Shown here in pieces: positions 26,042-35,943 of a stretch of 64,000 nt of DNA (the first letter of the stretch is position 1; every line of letters starts with the position of its first letter). The DNA lies in NCBI GenBank assembly GCA_902614655.1, contig CACMLX010000002.1:94723-158722 (forward strand), in the 5' to 3' direction. Made by a program: the position numbers and the translations under genes. This stretch comes from an uncultured Pelagibacteraceae bacterium. GTDB taxonomy: Bacteria; Pseudomonadota; Alphaproteobacteria; Pelagibacterales; AG-422-B15. The notes below the pieces were generated by a model. That model was not told the DNA's origin and searched no databases. It saw only the letters and a list, made by a program, of their open reading frames with translations.

Positions 26042-27829
26042 ATGTCAAAAAAACTTAGAATAGGTGGGGCAAGTGGATTTTGGGGCGATTCCGTTATTGC
26101 AACACCTCAATTATTGAATGGAAACGATCTAGACTTTATTGTTTATGATTATTTGGCAGAAATCACCATGTCAATTATGGCAAGGGCTCGAGCAAAAGAT
26201 GCCACAAAAGGGTATGCAGTCGATTTTGTATCAAGTGTATTAAAGTTAAATTTGCGACAAATAGCAGATCAAAAAGTAAAAATTCTCAGCAATGCTGGAG
26301 GCGTAAATCCAGAGGCATGCGCTGAGGCCATCAGAGAATTAATTAAAGAACTTAAATTGGATTTAAAAGTGTCAGTTGTATTAGGCGATGATTTAATGGG
26401 GGAAAAGAATAAATTTTCAGAGCTGAATATAAAGGAAATGTATTCAAATGAGGATTTTCCTGCTGAGGACAAAATAGCAAGCATTAATGCATATCTTGGT
26501 GCATTTCCTATAGCAGAAGCTCTTAAAAGTGGCGCTGATATAGTTATTACTGGGAGAAGTGTTGATAGCGCAGTTACATTAGGCGCGTGTATTTATTCGT
26601 TCGGATGGAATGAAAAAGAATATGACAAACTTGCTGCAGGTAGTTTAGCTGGTCACATTATTGAATGTGGAACACAAAGTACTGGAGGTAATTTCACTGA
26701 TTGGGAATTAGTATCAAAAGATCTGCATCAAATAGGCTATCCCATTGTGGAAGTTTTTGAAGATGGCAGTTTCGATTGTACTAAGTCAAAAAATTCAACC
26801 GGCATGGTAAGTTTTGGAACTGTCGCTGAACAGATGCTGTATGAGATAGGTGATCCTCAAGCATATATATTACCTGATGTTATTTGTGATTTTTCAAATG
26901 TAAAAATTGAAGAAACCGAAAAAGATAAAGTTAAAATTTCTGGAGCAAAAGGTTATCCAGCTCCTAATCAATATAAAGTTTGCGCAACATACGCTGATGG
27001 TTTCAGGGCAGGACATGTTTGTTCATTTGTTGGTATAGATGCTGCTAAAAAAGCTCGTACATACGGAGAGGCAATATTTGAACGATCAAAGATGATAATG
27101 CGCATGATGAATATTGCTGACTTTGATGAAACGAGTATTGAAATTATTGGGGATAACAGTCAATACAGCAAGCAATCATCAAATGAAAATAATCGTGAAG
27201 TGGTTCTTAAATTTGCTGCTAAACACCAAGATATTAGAGCGGTAGGTATTATGCTTAAAGAGTCTGTTGGCTTAGGCCTTGCAACTCCTCCAGGATTATC
27301 TGGTTTTGTTGGAGGGCGGCCAAAACCATCACCAATTGTAAGGCTGTTCTCATTTTTAATTGATAAGGATCAAGTGAACGTAACAATAGATAATGGTTCT
27401 TCAAAGAATGAAATAAAGATACCACCATCTGAAGAATTTGACTTGAAAAGTATTGAACAAACAACAGCTCCAGATTTTGAAGATGTAAATGAAAAGTTTG
27501 TCGATGTACCACTTATTAAAGTTGCGTACGGGCGAAGTGGCGATAAAGGCAATAAAGCGAACATTGGTATAATTTCACGTGATCCTAAGTTTTATCCAGC
27601 AATATGCAATTTCCTTGATGAAAAAGTTGTTAAAGATTGTTTTGCTGACTTTCTTGAAGGATCTGTTGAAAGATACTTTTTACCCGGCTCAAATTCTATT
27701 AATTTTATTTTAAATGATGTTCTAGGCGGTGGTGGGCCAGCAAGTCTTAGAAACGATCCTCAAGGCAAAGCTTATGCGCAAATACTTCTTGATCAGATGA
27801 TACCAATTCCTGCAAATCTATTAGAATAG
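26042..27829 (+). CDS. AtuA-like (DUF1446) protein
   Basis: A 595-residue protein matching the AtuA/DUF1446 family: N-terminal KLRIGGASGFWGDSVIATPQLL, then DFIVYDYLAEITMSI, ILSNAGGVNPEACAEAI, VITGRSVDSAVTLGA and FSFLIDKDQVNVTI. A smaller C-terminal domain follows (IKVAYGRSGDKGNKANIGII and VLGGGGPASLRNDPQGKA), which often occurs as a separate AtuA-like domain protein. In Pseudomonas, AtuA is part of acyclic terpene degradation, but the biochemical role is not settled and no other atu genes are visible nearby. Confidence 0.9.
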   Translation: MSKKLRIGGASGFWGDSVIATPQLLNGNDLDFIVYDYLAEITMSIMARARAKDATKGYAVDFVSSVLKLNLRQIADQKVKILSNAGGVNPEACAEAIRELIKELKLDLKVSVVLGDDLMGEKNKFSELNIKEMYSNEDFPAEDKIASINAYLGAFPIAEALKSGADIVITGRSVDSAVTLGACIYSFGWNEKEYDKLAAGSLAGHIIECGTQSTGGNFTDWELVSKDLHQIGYPIVEVFEDGSFDCTKSKNSTGMVSFGTVAEQMLYEIGDPQAYILPDVICDFSNVKIEETEKDKVKISGAKGYPAPNQYKVCATYADGFRAGHVCSFVGIDAAKKARTYGEAIFERSKMIMRMMNIADFDETSIEIIGDNSQYSKQSSNENNREVVLKFAAKHQDIRAVGIMLKESVGLGLATPPGLSGFVGGRPKPSPIVRLFSFLIDKDQVNVTIDNGSSKNEIKIPPSEEFDLKSIEQTTAPDFEDVNEKFVDVPLIKVAYGRSGDKGNKANIGIISRDPKFYPAICNFLDEKVVKDCFADFLEGSVERYFLPGSNSINFILNDVLGGGGPASLRNDPQGKAYAQILLDQMIPIPANLLE

Positions 27830-27833
27830 ACAA

Positions 27834-28427
27834 ATGAAAATTATTTTTACAATATTAATTTTTTTTCTTTCAATACTTAATTCTTTCTCCGAAGAAAAAA
27901 CTTTATTTAATAATAATTTATTTAATACATTGTCTTCAAATAAACTTAATTTATTAGATTTTGGATTAATCAGATTTGAAGAAGATCTTGCATCATATGT
28001 TACAAATAATTTAGATGAAGAGAACGTGTTAACGAATGTTTATTATGATTGGAAAAACGAGAGAATAATCGCATCTATATCTTTTGAGCAAAATTACGGA
28101 TTTAATGAAGGAAATTACCTTTCTACAAATTACAAGTGTAGGGATTATTTTGTAGAAACTGTTAACAAGTTGACTCAAAACAGCGGTTATGGAGGTAGTA
28201 GATATTCAATGGCCTCATCATATTTATCAGATTTATTTGCATCGCCAACTACACAGTATTATTTTTCAGTAGATGAGCAACTAAGAAAAAGTTTAGTTGA
28301 ATCTACATATTTAGAGATTACTATTAGACCCACTAAAGAACTTGCTTTTGAGCAGAATGTAAGCCCTATGAGGTGTCTTGCGACCTTAAAAGCAAACTTT
28401 GATGATATTGAGGTGGTAATAAAATAA
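27834..28427 (+). CDS. Exported protein of unknown function
   Basis: A 197-residue protein with a signal peptide (residues 1-19, ending NSFS). The rest is mixed, with an YKCRDYF and an MRCLATL segment whose cysteines could form a disulfide. I do not recognise a family. It lies four bases after the AtuA-like gene and its last base is the first base of livF, so the three are probably cotranscribed. Confidence 0.7.
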   Translation: MKIIFTILIFFLSILNSFSEEKTLFNNNLFNTLSSNKLNLLDFGLIRFEEDLASYVTNNLDEENVLTNVYYDWKNERIIASISFEQNYGFNEGNYLSTNYKCRDYFVETVNKLTQNSGYGGSRYSMASSYLSDLFASPTTQYYFSVDEQLRKSLVESTYLEITIRPTKELAFEQNVSPMRCLATLKANFDDIEVVIK

Positions 28428-29200
28428 TGTCTAAATCTCTTTTAAACGTAGAAAATATTGAAACTTATTATGGTCCAATCATGGCCATTAGAGGTATCAG
28501 TTTCAAAGTTAATCAGGGATCTATTGTAACTATTCTTGGATCTAATGGAGCAGGGAAAACAACAATTCTCAAAACGATATCGGGAGCAATTGATCCGAGA
28601 AAAGGTAAAGTTTTTTTAAACGGTAGTGAAATTCAAAAAAAAGATCCTGATAAAATATTAAGACTAGGAATGAGTCATGCGCCTGAAGGTAGAGAAGTAT
28701 TTCCTTATTGTTCTGTAATCGAGAATCTTCAAATGGGTGCTTTTACACGATCAGATAAGAAAGAAATAAATAAAGATATTGAACAAGTTTTTGAATATTT
28801 TCCTATACTAAAAGAAAGGATGAACCAACCAGCTGGTTTATTGTCTGGTGGAGAGCAGCAAATGTTATGCATCAGTCGAGCTCTTATGAGCAAGCCAGAA
28901 ATTATGCTTTTAGATGAGCCGTCATTAGGGTTGTCACCTAAGCTAGTTAAGGAAATATTTGAAATTATAATTCGAATAAATAAAGAATTAAAAACTACAA
29001 TACTTTTAGTTGAGCAAAACGCTAATATTGCACTTAGTAACTCCGACTTTGGCTATGTGTTAGAACTTGGTCGAATTGTAATGGAAGGAAATAGTAAAGA
29101 GCTTCTAGAAAAAGAAGATATAAAAGAATTTTATCTTGGACAGCAAGATGAAGGTATAAGAGGAGAGAGACGTTGGAAAAAGAAAAAAATGTGGAGATAA
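28427..29200 (+). CDS. livF: LivF-type ABC transporter ATPase
   Basis: Second ATPase type of branched-chain amino acid (HAAT) ABC transporters. It starts LLNVENIETYYGPIMAIRGISF as LivF proteins do. Walker A is GSNGAGKTT, signature LSGGEQQMLCISRAL, Walker B IMLLDEPSLGLSP. The C terminus is somewhat extended (257 residues) and overlaps the acyl-CoA synthetase gene by 28 bp. The matching LivG, LivM and LivH are encoded 14 kb away on the other strand, so this set is split. Confidence 0.93.
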   Translation: MSKSLLNVENIETYYGPIMAIRGISFKVNQGSIVTILGSNGAGKTTILKTISGAIDPRKGKVFLNGSEIQKKDPDKILRLGMSHAPEGREVFPYCSVIENLQMGAFTRSDKKEINKDIEQVFEYFPILKERMNQPAGLLSGGEQQMLCISRALMSKPEIMLLDEPSLGLSPKLVKEIFEIIIRINKELKTTILLVEQNANIALSNSDFGYVLELGRIVMEGNSKELLEKEDIKEFYLGQQDEGIRGERRWKKKKMWR

Positions 29201-30996
29201 ATACAATTCCAAGACTTTTTTGGGACTCAGTTAAATCTCGTGGAGAAAAAGTTGCCATGAGAGAAAAAGATCTTGGTATTTGGCAAGAAATTTCATGGTC
29301 TCAATATGGAGAAAGGGCAAAACTAACTGGTCTTGCTCTTTCCACTTTAGGACTAGAAAAAGGCAATGTGGTTTCAATTGCAAGCGAAGGAAACCCCGAG
29401 TGGCTTTATACTGATATGGGTACTATTGGTGCGGGAGGAATTTCTAGTGGAGTGTATACAACAGACTCGGCTGCGCAGGTTAAGTATCTAGTAAATGATA
29501 GTGCGACCAAATTTTATTTTGCTGAAAATGAAGAACAACTTGATAAAATTCTAGAAGTAAGAAGTGAGTGTCCTACATTAAAGAAAATTATTGTTTATGA
29601 TATGGAAGGTTTAAATGACTTTCATGATGATCAAGTTATTAGCTATGAAGAGTTTCTAAAAATTGGTGAAAAAACTAATCAAGAAAACCCTGATCTTTGG
29701 GAAAGTTTAGTAAATAATGTAAGCCCAGATGACATTGCAATTTTAGTTTACACATCAGGTACAACAGGACCTTCAAAAGGTGCAATGATTAATCATACAA
29801 ACCTACTTTATTCAATTAATACTGGATATGATATCTTTGATGTAATGGAACACGAGGAACAATTATCGTTTCTCCCGTTATGTCATATATTAGAGCGGTC
29901 AGTTTCAGTTATGATCCCTTTAAAAACTGGCGCAGTAGTTAATTTTGCAGAAAGTATTGATACTGTTCCTGAAAATATTCGAGAAGTTTCTCCAACGGTA
30001 TTTATTGCAGTTCCAAGGATTTGGGAAAAGTTTTATTCATCAATTACAATTCTAATGAAGGATGCAACTTTTATTGGCAAGTTCTTCTATCAATTATCAA
30101 TAAATGTAGGATCCAAATATAAAGAGTACTTCATAGACGGAAAAGAACCTCCTTTATCATTGAAATTATCTTATTGGATATGTAATCAACTGGTTTTAAA
30201 AAATATAAAAAAACTTCTCGGTTTGAATAACTGTCGTTACGCACTAAGCGGCGCTGCGCCTATATCCCCTGATCTTATAAATTGGTATCTTTCTCTTGGT
30301 ATAGATATGAGAGAAGGATGGGGAATGACAGAAACTGCTGGAGTTGGAACTGCATTTTACTCTAGAGAAATAAAGTTGGGGCATGTTGGTCGAGCAGTTA
30401 ATGATTCTGAAGTGAGAATTGCTAAGGATGGAGAGATTTTATTTCGAGGTCCAGGTGTGTTTTGTGGTTATTTAAATAAACCTGAACAAACAAAAGAAAC
30501 TCTGATTGATGGATGGCTGCATACAGGAGATGTTGGTGAAATTGATAACTATGGAAATTTAAAAATTACAGATAGAAAAAAAGACATAATCATTACAGCT
30601 GGCGGAAAAAATATATCTCCTTCTGAAATAGAAAATGAATTAAAATTTAGTCCATTTATATCAGATGCTGTTGTAATTGGAGATAAAAGAAAGTTTTTGT
30701 CATGTCTGATAATGATAGATGAAGAGAATGTGATGAAACACGCTCAGGATAATGACATACCATTTTCTAATTTTGAAAGTCTCTGCAAATCAGAGGAAAT
30801 AATTTCCTTGATCGATGATGAGGTCAATAAAGTAAATAAAAAATTTGCCTCTGTAGAACAAGTAAAAAAATTCTCATTAATTGATATACAATTAACAGCC
30901 GAAGACGATGAGCTTACTCCGACCATGAAGCTGAAACGCAAATTCATAAATCAAAAATACGGCGATATCATTGAAAGTATGTATCAATCTGCTTGA
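29173..30996 (+). CDS. Long-chain acyl-CoA synthetase-like AMP-binding enzyme
   Basis: A 607-residue adenylate-forming enzyme (FadD15-like). The phosphate loop is LVYTSGTTGPSKGAM, with GWGMTETAGVGTAF and the C-terminal DGWLHTGDVGEIDNYGNLKITDRKKDIIITAGGKNISP. The start appears to be TTG at 29173, with AGGAGAGAG about seven bases upstream, within the end of livF; a later in-frame GTG at 29191 is an alternative. AMP-binding enzymes next to livF and HAAT binding proteins are common and suggest uptake and activation of a carboxylic acid. Confidence 0.9.
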   Translation: MEKEKNVEINTIPRLFWDSVKSRGEKVAMREKDLGIWQEISWSQYGERAKLTGLALSTLGLEKGNVVSIASEGNPEWLYTDMGTIGAGGISSGVYTTDSAAQVKYLVNDSATKFYFAENEEQLDKILEVRSECPTLKKIIVYDMEGLNDFHDDQVISYEEFLKIGEKTNQENPDLWESLVNNVSPDDIAILVYTSGTTGPSKGAMINHTNLLYSINTGYDIFDVMEHEEQLSFLPLCHILERSVSVMIPLKTGAVVNFAESIDTVPENIREVSPTVFIAVPRIWEKFYSSITILMKDATFIGKFFYQLSINVGSKYKEYFIDGKEPPLSLKLSYWICNQLVLKNIKKLLGLNNCRYALSGAAPISPDLINWYLSLGIDMREGWGMTETAGVGTAFYSREIKLGHVGRAVNDSEVRIAKDGEILFRGPGVFCGYLNKPEQTKETLIDGWLHTGDVGEIDNYGNLKITDRKKDIIITAGGKNISPSEIENELKFSPFISDAVVIGDKRKFLSCLIMIDEENVMKHAQDNDIPFSNFESLCKSEEIISLIDDEVNKVNKKFASVEQVKKFSLIDIQLTAEDDELTPTMKLKRKFINQKYGDIIESMYQSA

Positions 30997-31044
30997 TTTT
31001 CCCCTGTGAAATAATAAGATTTCCTTTTATATTCAAGAGGACGA

Positions 31045-32220
31045 ATGATGATAAGTAAGCGATTTTCAATTTTTACAATTTTATTGGCTCTATTATTAAC
31101 TTTTGGCCACAATTCTTATTCTCAAGGTATTTCTGACGATGAAATCATTCTTGGCATGCATACGGATATAAGTGGACCAGTTTCTTCATTTGGAAAATAT
31201 TCCGTTGAAGGTGTTCAAATGAGAATTGATGAAATTAATAAAGCAGGAGGTATTCATGGAAGAATGCTTAAAATAATTGCAGAAGATCATCAATACCAAG
31301 TTCCTCGCGCAGTCCAGGCAGCTAATAAGCTTTTAAATAAAGATAAGATATTTCTGATGGTTGCAAGTTTAGGTACACCAATGAACAATGCTGTGTTTGA
31401 AGCTCAAGAGAAAAAAGATATACCAAATTTATTCCCGTTATCATCAGCAAGATCAATGACTGACCCTTTACATCGTTTAAAATTTGGAGCTCTTTCAAGT
31501 TATTACGATCAAATCAGAGCTGGAGTAAAGTGGGCAATCAATGAGAGAGGAAAAAATAAAATTTGTGTTCTTTATCAAGATAATGATTTTGGACAAGAAA
31601 CATACGAGGCCACTGTAGACCAACTTAACGAAATGGGTTTAGAGTTGCATGAAAAAGCAACTAATAAGCCAACTGATACAGATTTAACCTCTCAGATTAC
31701 AAAATTAAAAAATGCAGGCTGTGAAGCTGTTGCAATGGGTACAATTGTTAAAGATACAATTCTTGGTTATACAAAAGCTAGGCAGATGAAATGGGACGCA
31801 TTATTTTTTGGACAGGTTGCTAGTTTTCACCCTGTTATAGCATCGCAACCTGATGGTGTTACAGATGGATTTTATACATTTGCTCAATTTGATACTCCAA
31901 GTAAAGCAAACTGCTCACCCGAAATTTGTGATTGGATTGACTCCTATGAATCGACTTTTGGTAATTCGCCAAACATAGGCTCAGCTTATGGTTATATGTA
32001 CATGGATATAACTGCTAAGGCATTAGAAATTGCTGGTCGTGATTTAACTACTGATAGTTTCTTAAATGCATTAGAAAGCATCAATGATTATAAAATACCT
32101 TTTGGCGACACAATACTTTCTTGGTCTTCAGAAAAACATTTAGGTGCAAATGTTGCTTATTTATTTGAAGTTCAAAATGGTGCATTTATGCAAATAGATA
32201 ATAAAGAATATACATATTAA
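31045..32220 (+). CDS. HAAT-type substrate-binding protein, copy 1
   Basis: A 391-residue periplasmic binding protein (type I fold) with a signal peptide (about residues 1-26). The mature N terminus GISDDEIILGMHTDISGP and the pattern YSVEGVQMRIDEINKAGGIHGR are those of LivJ/LivK-like proteins, although the ligand need not be an amino acid. AAGAGGA precedes the ATG. It is a close paralogue of the next gene, with matching segments such as EDHQYxVPRAVQAANKLL. Confidence 0.92.
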   Translation: MMISKRFSIFTILLALLLTFGHNSYSQGISDDEIILGMHTDISGPVSSFGKYSVEGVQMRIDEINKAGGIHGRMLKIIAEDHQYQVPRAVQAANKLLNKDKIFLMVASLGTPMNNAVFEAQEKKDIPNLFPLSSARSMTDPLHRLKFGALSSYYDQIRAGVKWAINERGKNKICVLYQDNDFGQETYEATVDQLNEMGLELHEKATNKPTDTDLTSQITKLKNAGCEAVAMGTIVKDTILGYTKARQMKWDALFFGQVASFHPVIASQPDGVTDGFYTFAQFDTPSKANCSPEICDWIDSYESTFGNSPNIGSAYGYMYMDITAKALEIAGRDLTTDSFLNALESINDYKIPFGDTILSWSSEKHLGANVAYLFEVQNGAFMQIDNKEYTY

Positions 32221-32222
32221 GA

Positions 32223-33380
32223 ATGAAAATTATTTATTATTTATTCCTTTCATTATTCCTCACTCACTTATCATTTGCTGATCAAGGGATATCTGAGAGT
32301 GAAATTCTTATTGGGATGCACACTGATTTAAGTGGCCCCGCTTCAATGATCGGAAAACAGAGCGTTGATGGCGCAAACATGAGAATTGATGAATTTAATC
32401 AAGCGGGGGGAGCTCATGGCAGAACAATAAAATTTATTGTTGAGGACCATCAATATACCGTGCCACGAGCGGTGCAAGCGGCAAATAAACTGTTAAGAAA
32501 AGATAAAATTGGATTCATGTTAGGTTCTCTTGGTACACCAATGAACAATGCAGTGATGTCTGATCAATTGGGAATGAATGTACCTAGTTTATTTCCTCTT
32601 ACAGCTGCGCGATCAATGTTTGAACCGTATGATCGTTTGAAGTTTACATCAGGTTCAACGTATTATGATCAGATCAGAACAGGATTAAAATATCTTATTG
32701 AGAACAACAATCGAAAGTCTGTTTGTGTTTTATATGAAGATACAGATTTTGGTCAAGAAATAGTTGACGCTGTTGATGATCAGCTTGCAGCAATGAATAT
32801 GACATTAGTTGAGAGTGCATCAGCAAAGCCCACAGATACTGATTTCACTTCTCAAATTAAAAAACTTTATAATGCGGGATGTGATTTAGTAGCTATGGGA
32901 ACAATTGTTCGAACAACCATACTGCCTTTTATGAAAGCAAAGGAAATAAATTGGACAGATGTTGATTTTGTTGCAACTTCGTCAAGTTATTACACAGTTG
33001 TTGCCGAACAACCAAATGGAGTAATGAATGGATTATACTGTTTAAATTCTGTCGTATTTCCTTATTACGATACGGCCAATGAAATTGAAAAAAAATGGTG
33101 GGATAAATTTAAATCTATTTATGCAACAGACCCAAATACTGGAGCTATCTACGGATATATTTTTGCAGATATAGCTGTTGAAGCTATCAAAAGAGCTGGA
33201 AAAGATTTAACAGTTGATAGCTTTGTTGAAGCAATGGAAACTCTTGAAGATTACGAAGATCCACTTAAACTTGGTTCAGTTACCTTTAATCCAGGTAAAA
33301 GACAAGGAAGCAACATTTCTTATTTCTTTCAAGTTCAAGATGAAAGATTTGAAGTAATTTCTGGGCCAATAAATTACTAA
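32223..33380 (+). CDS. HAAT-type substrate-binding protein, copy 2
   Basis: A 385-residue paralogue of the preceding protein, with a signal peptide (residues 1-19, ending LSFA). Conserved parts such as GTPMNNAV, CVLYxDxDFGQE and KPTDTDxTSQI are shared with copy 1 almost residue for residue, while regions around the cleft (for example PSLFPLTAARSMFEPYDRLKF) differ. That suggests duplication with shifted ligand preference. It starts two bases after copy 1. Confidence 0.92.
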   Translation: MKIIYYLFLSLFLTHLSFADQGISESEILIGMHTDLSGPASMIGKQSVDGANMRIDEFNQAGGAHGRTIKFIVEDHQYTVPRAVQAANKLLRKDKIGFMLGSLGTPMNNAVMSDQLGMNVPSLFPLTAARSMFEPYDRLKFTSGSTYYDQIRTGLKYLIENNNRKSVCVLYEDTDFGQEIVDAVDDQLAAMNMTLVESASAKPTDTDFTSQIKKLYNAGCDLVAMGTIVRTTILPFMKAKEINWTDVDFVATSSSYYTVVAEQPNGVMNGLYCLNSVVFPYYDTANEIEKKWWDKFKSIYATDPNTGAIYGYIFADIAVEAIKRAGKDLTVDSFVEAMETLEDYEDPLKLGSVTFNPGKRQGSNISYFFQVQDERFEVISGPINY

Positions 33381-33393
33381 TTACGGTAGAAAC

Positions 33394-34002
33394 TTGACAA
33401 ATAGTGCTGTCTTAATCGCAAACGGAAAAGTTTCAAAAACTAATTATGTCAAAAAGATAATAGATAGTAACGATTTTTTTATTAGTATTGACGCTAAATT
33501 AGAGAATTTAAAAGAATTAGGAATTAAACCTAATCTAATTTTAGGTGATCTTGACTCTACAGTAATTAATGACCTTGATAGTAAAATAGAAGTTGTTGAA
33601 TTATCCAATCAAAACAAAACCGATTTAGAAAAATCGTTAGATTATTGCGTAGAGAATAATATTAAAAAAGTTTTGATATTAGGAAGTAGTGGTTTGAGAG
33701 AAGATCATTCAATGGCAAATATTCTAATAGCCAGTACTTACTCAGATATTTTGCATATTGAGCTGATAACAAGTTTTTATCGAATAATCTTCGTTAGAGA
33801 AAATACAAAAATAAATGCTCCTAATGCGCCGGTATCCATTATTTCATTGTCGTCAGATAACAAAATTACGACAAGTGGTTTAAAGTATGATTTGAATAAT
33901 GAAAAATTGAAATCTTTTTCTCATGGCATAAGTAACGAAGTAAATGGAGATAACTTTACAGCGGAAGCTGAAAATACAGTCGTTGTATTTATAGGAATTT
34001 AG
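33394..34002 (+). CDS. thiN: Thiamine pyrophosphokinase
   Basis: Converts thiamine to thiamine diphosphate using ATP. The 202-residue length is typical. ISIDAKLENLKELGIKPNLILGDLDS holds the DLDS motif, NKTDLEKSLDYC the substrate region, and ILGSSGLREDHSMANI the conserved G..G.R.DH signature. The C-terminal beta domain ends TTSGLKYDLNN and SHGISNE, both typical. The start is TTG at 33394. It follows the binding-protein genes by 13 bases. Confidence 0.93.
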   Translation: MTNSAVLIANGKVSKTNYVKKIIDSNDFFISIDAKLENLKELGIKPNLILGDLDSTVINDLDSKIEVVELSNQNKTDLEKSLDYCVENNIKKVLILGSSGLREDHSMANILIASTYSDILHIELITSFYRIIFVRENTKINAPNAPVSIISLSSDNKITTSGLKYDLNNEKLKSFSHGISNEVNGDNFTAEAENTVVVFIGI

Positions 34003-34004
34003 TA

Positions 34005-35135
34005 GTGAAAAAAATTGGTATAATTGGTGGCGGCATATCTGGTCTCACTTTGGGTTGTGTTCTAAAGGGATATGGAAAAGAATGTATAATTTTTGAAAGA
34101 TCAAGCGCACTAAGTGAGTATGGTGCAGGCTTATCATTAACTCCCAACGCATGCAAAATACTAAATGAAATAGATATTTTAGATAGTGTTAGAGAAGAGT
34201 CTTGCTCTCCTTTAGATATTGCTTGGAGAGATGATCAAGGAAATGTAATAAAAAAAATTAATATTAATGAATTTGGAGAAGTAATTACAACAAATAGAAA
34301 AGTCTTAATAAATAAACTTTATGATAAATTTATTAATTTAGGTGGAGAAATAAAATTTAACCATGAATTGTTAGATATAATAAAAGAAAAAGAATTAGTT
34401 TTTAAAAATCAGGAAAGTATAAGCGTTGACTACATTGCGGGTTGTGATGGGATTAAATCTTTAATTAGAACGAACAAAATCAAAAAGGATAAAATCACTT
34501 TTTCAGGCTATACCGCGTGGAGAGGCATTGGTTCGTCCGATAGCAAAAGGATAAATATATACCTAGGTAAAAATAGCCATATCGTCTGTTACCCCGTTAA
34601 TGAAAAACTCGAAACAAGCTTTATTGCAATAAAAAAAAGCAAAATAAAAAATAATGAAAGTTGGAGAGAAGAGGGAAGTCATGAGGATTTATTAGAGGAT
34701 TTCTCATCCTATGGAAGTTTCATTAAATCATTATTTCAATCTTCAAAAAAAGTTTATAAATGGGGTTTATTTGATCGAAAATCACTTAATTCTTTTTCCA
34801 GTGGTAACATAACTTTATTGGGAGACTCGGCGCACCCGATGATGCCGTTTTTGGGTCAAGGCGGCGCTATGGCACTGGAAGATGCATTCATATTCGGAAA
34901 TTTAGTAAACAAATCTGATGATTTTAATTTTATAAGAAATAATTATGAGAAATTGAGGGTGGGTAGGACTAATGCAATTAAAAGATCTTCAAGATATCAG
35001 GGATATATTAATCATTTAGAAAACCCAATTTTGAAATCACTAAGAAATTTTATGCTAAAAAATACAGATATTGCTATGCGAAGAACTAAGAACATTTATA
35101 ATTACGAACCATTGAGAATTATTAATAATATATAA
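34005..35135 (+). CDS. FAD-dependent aromatic-type monooxygenase
   Basis: A 376-residue class A flavoprotein monooxygenase (UbiH / salicylate-hydroxylase-like). The dinucleotide motif is IGIIGGGISGLTLG at the N terminus; the DG motif is YIAGCDGIKSLIR (about residue 148); and the GD motif is LLGDSAHPMMPFLGQGGAMALEDA (about residue 270). The start is GTG at 34005, two bases after thiN. The substrate is unknown; neighbours are catabolic enzymes, not ubiquinone genes. Confidence 0.9.
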   Translation: MKKIGIIGGGISGLTLGCVLKGYGKECIIFERSSALSEYGAGLSLTPNACKILNEIDILDSVREESCSPLDIAWRDDQGNVIKKININEFGEVITTNRKVLINKLYDKFINLGGEIKFNHELLDIIKEKELVFKNQESISVDYIAGCDGIKSLIRTNKIKKDKITFSGYTAWRGIGSSDSKRINIYLGKNSHIVCYPVNEKLETSFIAIKKSKIKNNESWREEGSHEDLLEDFSSYGSFIKSLFQSSKKVYKWGLFDRKSLNSFSSGNITLLGDSAHPMMPFLGQGGAMALEDAFIFGNLVNKSDDFNFIRNNYEKLRVGRTNAIKRSSRYQGYINHLENPILKSLRNFMLKNTDIAMRRTKNIYNYEPLRIINNI

Positions 35136-35136
35136 G

Positions 35137-35943
35137 ATGACTACATTACCAGAAATAAAGGCGTGTAAAGTAAATATAGAAAACGAATGGTTAACGATTT
35201 CATTCAATCAACCAGAAAAAAGAAATGCACTAACTAGCGAATTAACTACTGATATTAAAAATACTTTTGATGCAGCTCGCGATGATTTGGGCGTGAGAGG
35301 CGTTACCATGAGAGGAGAAGGGGGAATATTTTGTGCGGGTGGAGATTTAAAAATGTTTAAAACTGGTTTTCAAGGTGGAGAACAGGGCATGAAAGACGTT
35401 GAAGAGGCCAGTGCTTTAACAGGTGCGTTTTTTGATATGATAAACTCTTATCCTAAGCCAGTTGTTATGCTAGCTGAAGGCGCTGCGATGGCTGGCGGTC
35501 TTGGAATGCTTTGTGCTGGAGATATTGTGGTAGTGACTGAAGATTGTAAATTTGCTTTAACAGAAACTACTTTAGGAATACCTCCTGCACAAATTGCTCC
35601 CTTTGTCGCACAAAGAATAGGTTTAGCTAAAGCAAGACGTATAATGCTTACAGCAGCACGATTCACTGGAAAAGAAGCGTTCGAAATGGGATTAGCAGAT
35701 TTTATAGCAAAAGACGCTAATGATTTAAAAAACATTGAGTCTCATATAATCAAAGGAGTTATGAATTGTGCTCCTGGAGCAAATGCAATTACAAAAGAAA
35801 TTGTCTTAGCAACAAGACATCTAGAGAGAAGTGAAATGATCGATTTTGCGGCAAAAGGTTTTGCTGAACGTATGTTAAGTGATGAAGGCAGAGAAGGCAT
35901 TGCATCGTTTATTGAGAAACGTAAACCGAAATGGTCAAAATGA
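35137..35943 (+). CDS. Enoyl-CoA hydratase/isomerase family protein
   Basis: A 268-residue crotonase-fold enzyme. NQPEKRNALTSEL, FCAGGDLKMFK (CoA/oxyanion) and AEGAAMAGGLGMLCAGDIVV are the family signatures, with TETTLGIPPAQIAPFV holding a possible catalytic Glu. It starts one base after the FAD monooxygenase gene and overlaps the next gene by ATGA, so the three are coupled. The specific acyl-CoA substrate is unknown. Confidence 0.92.
   Translation: MTTLPEIKACKVNIENEWLTISFNQPEKRNALTSELTTDIKNTFDAARDDLGVRGVTMRGEGGIFCAGGDLKMFKTGFQGGEQGMKDVEEASALTGAFFDMINSYPKPVVMLAEGAAMAGGLGMLCAGDIVVVTEDCKFALTETTLGIPPAQIAPFVAQRIGLAKARRIMLTAARFTGKEAFEMGLADFIAKDANDLKNIESHIIKGVMNCAPGANAITKEIVLATRHLERSEMIDFAAKGFAERMLSDEGREGIASFIEKRKPKWSK

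Noticed and set aside
27255-27564. Minus-strand ORFs of 85 and 64 aa inside the AtuA-like gene, and the many similar track entries inside other genes.
   Set aside because: They lie wholly within well-supported genes on the other strand, lack ribosome sites and have no recognisable domains; they are shadows.
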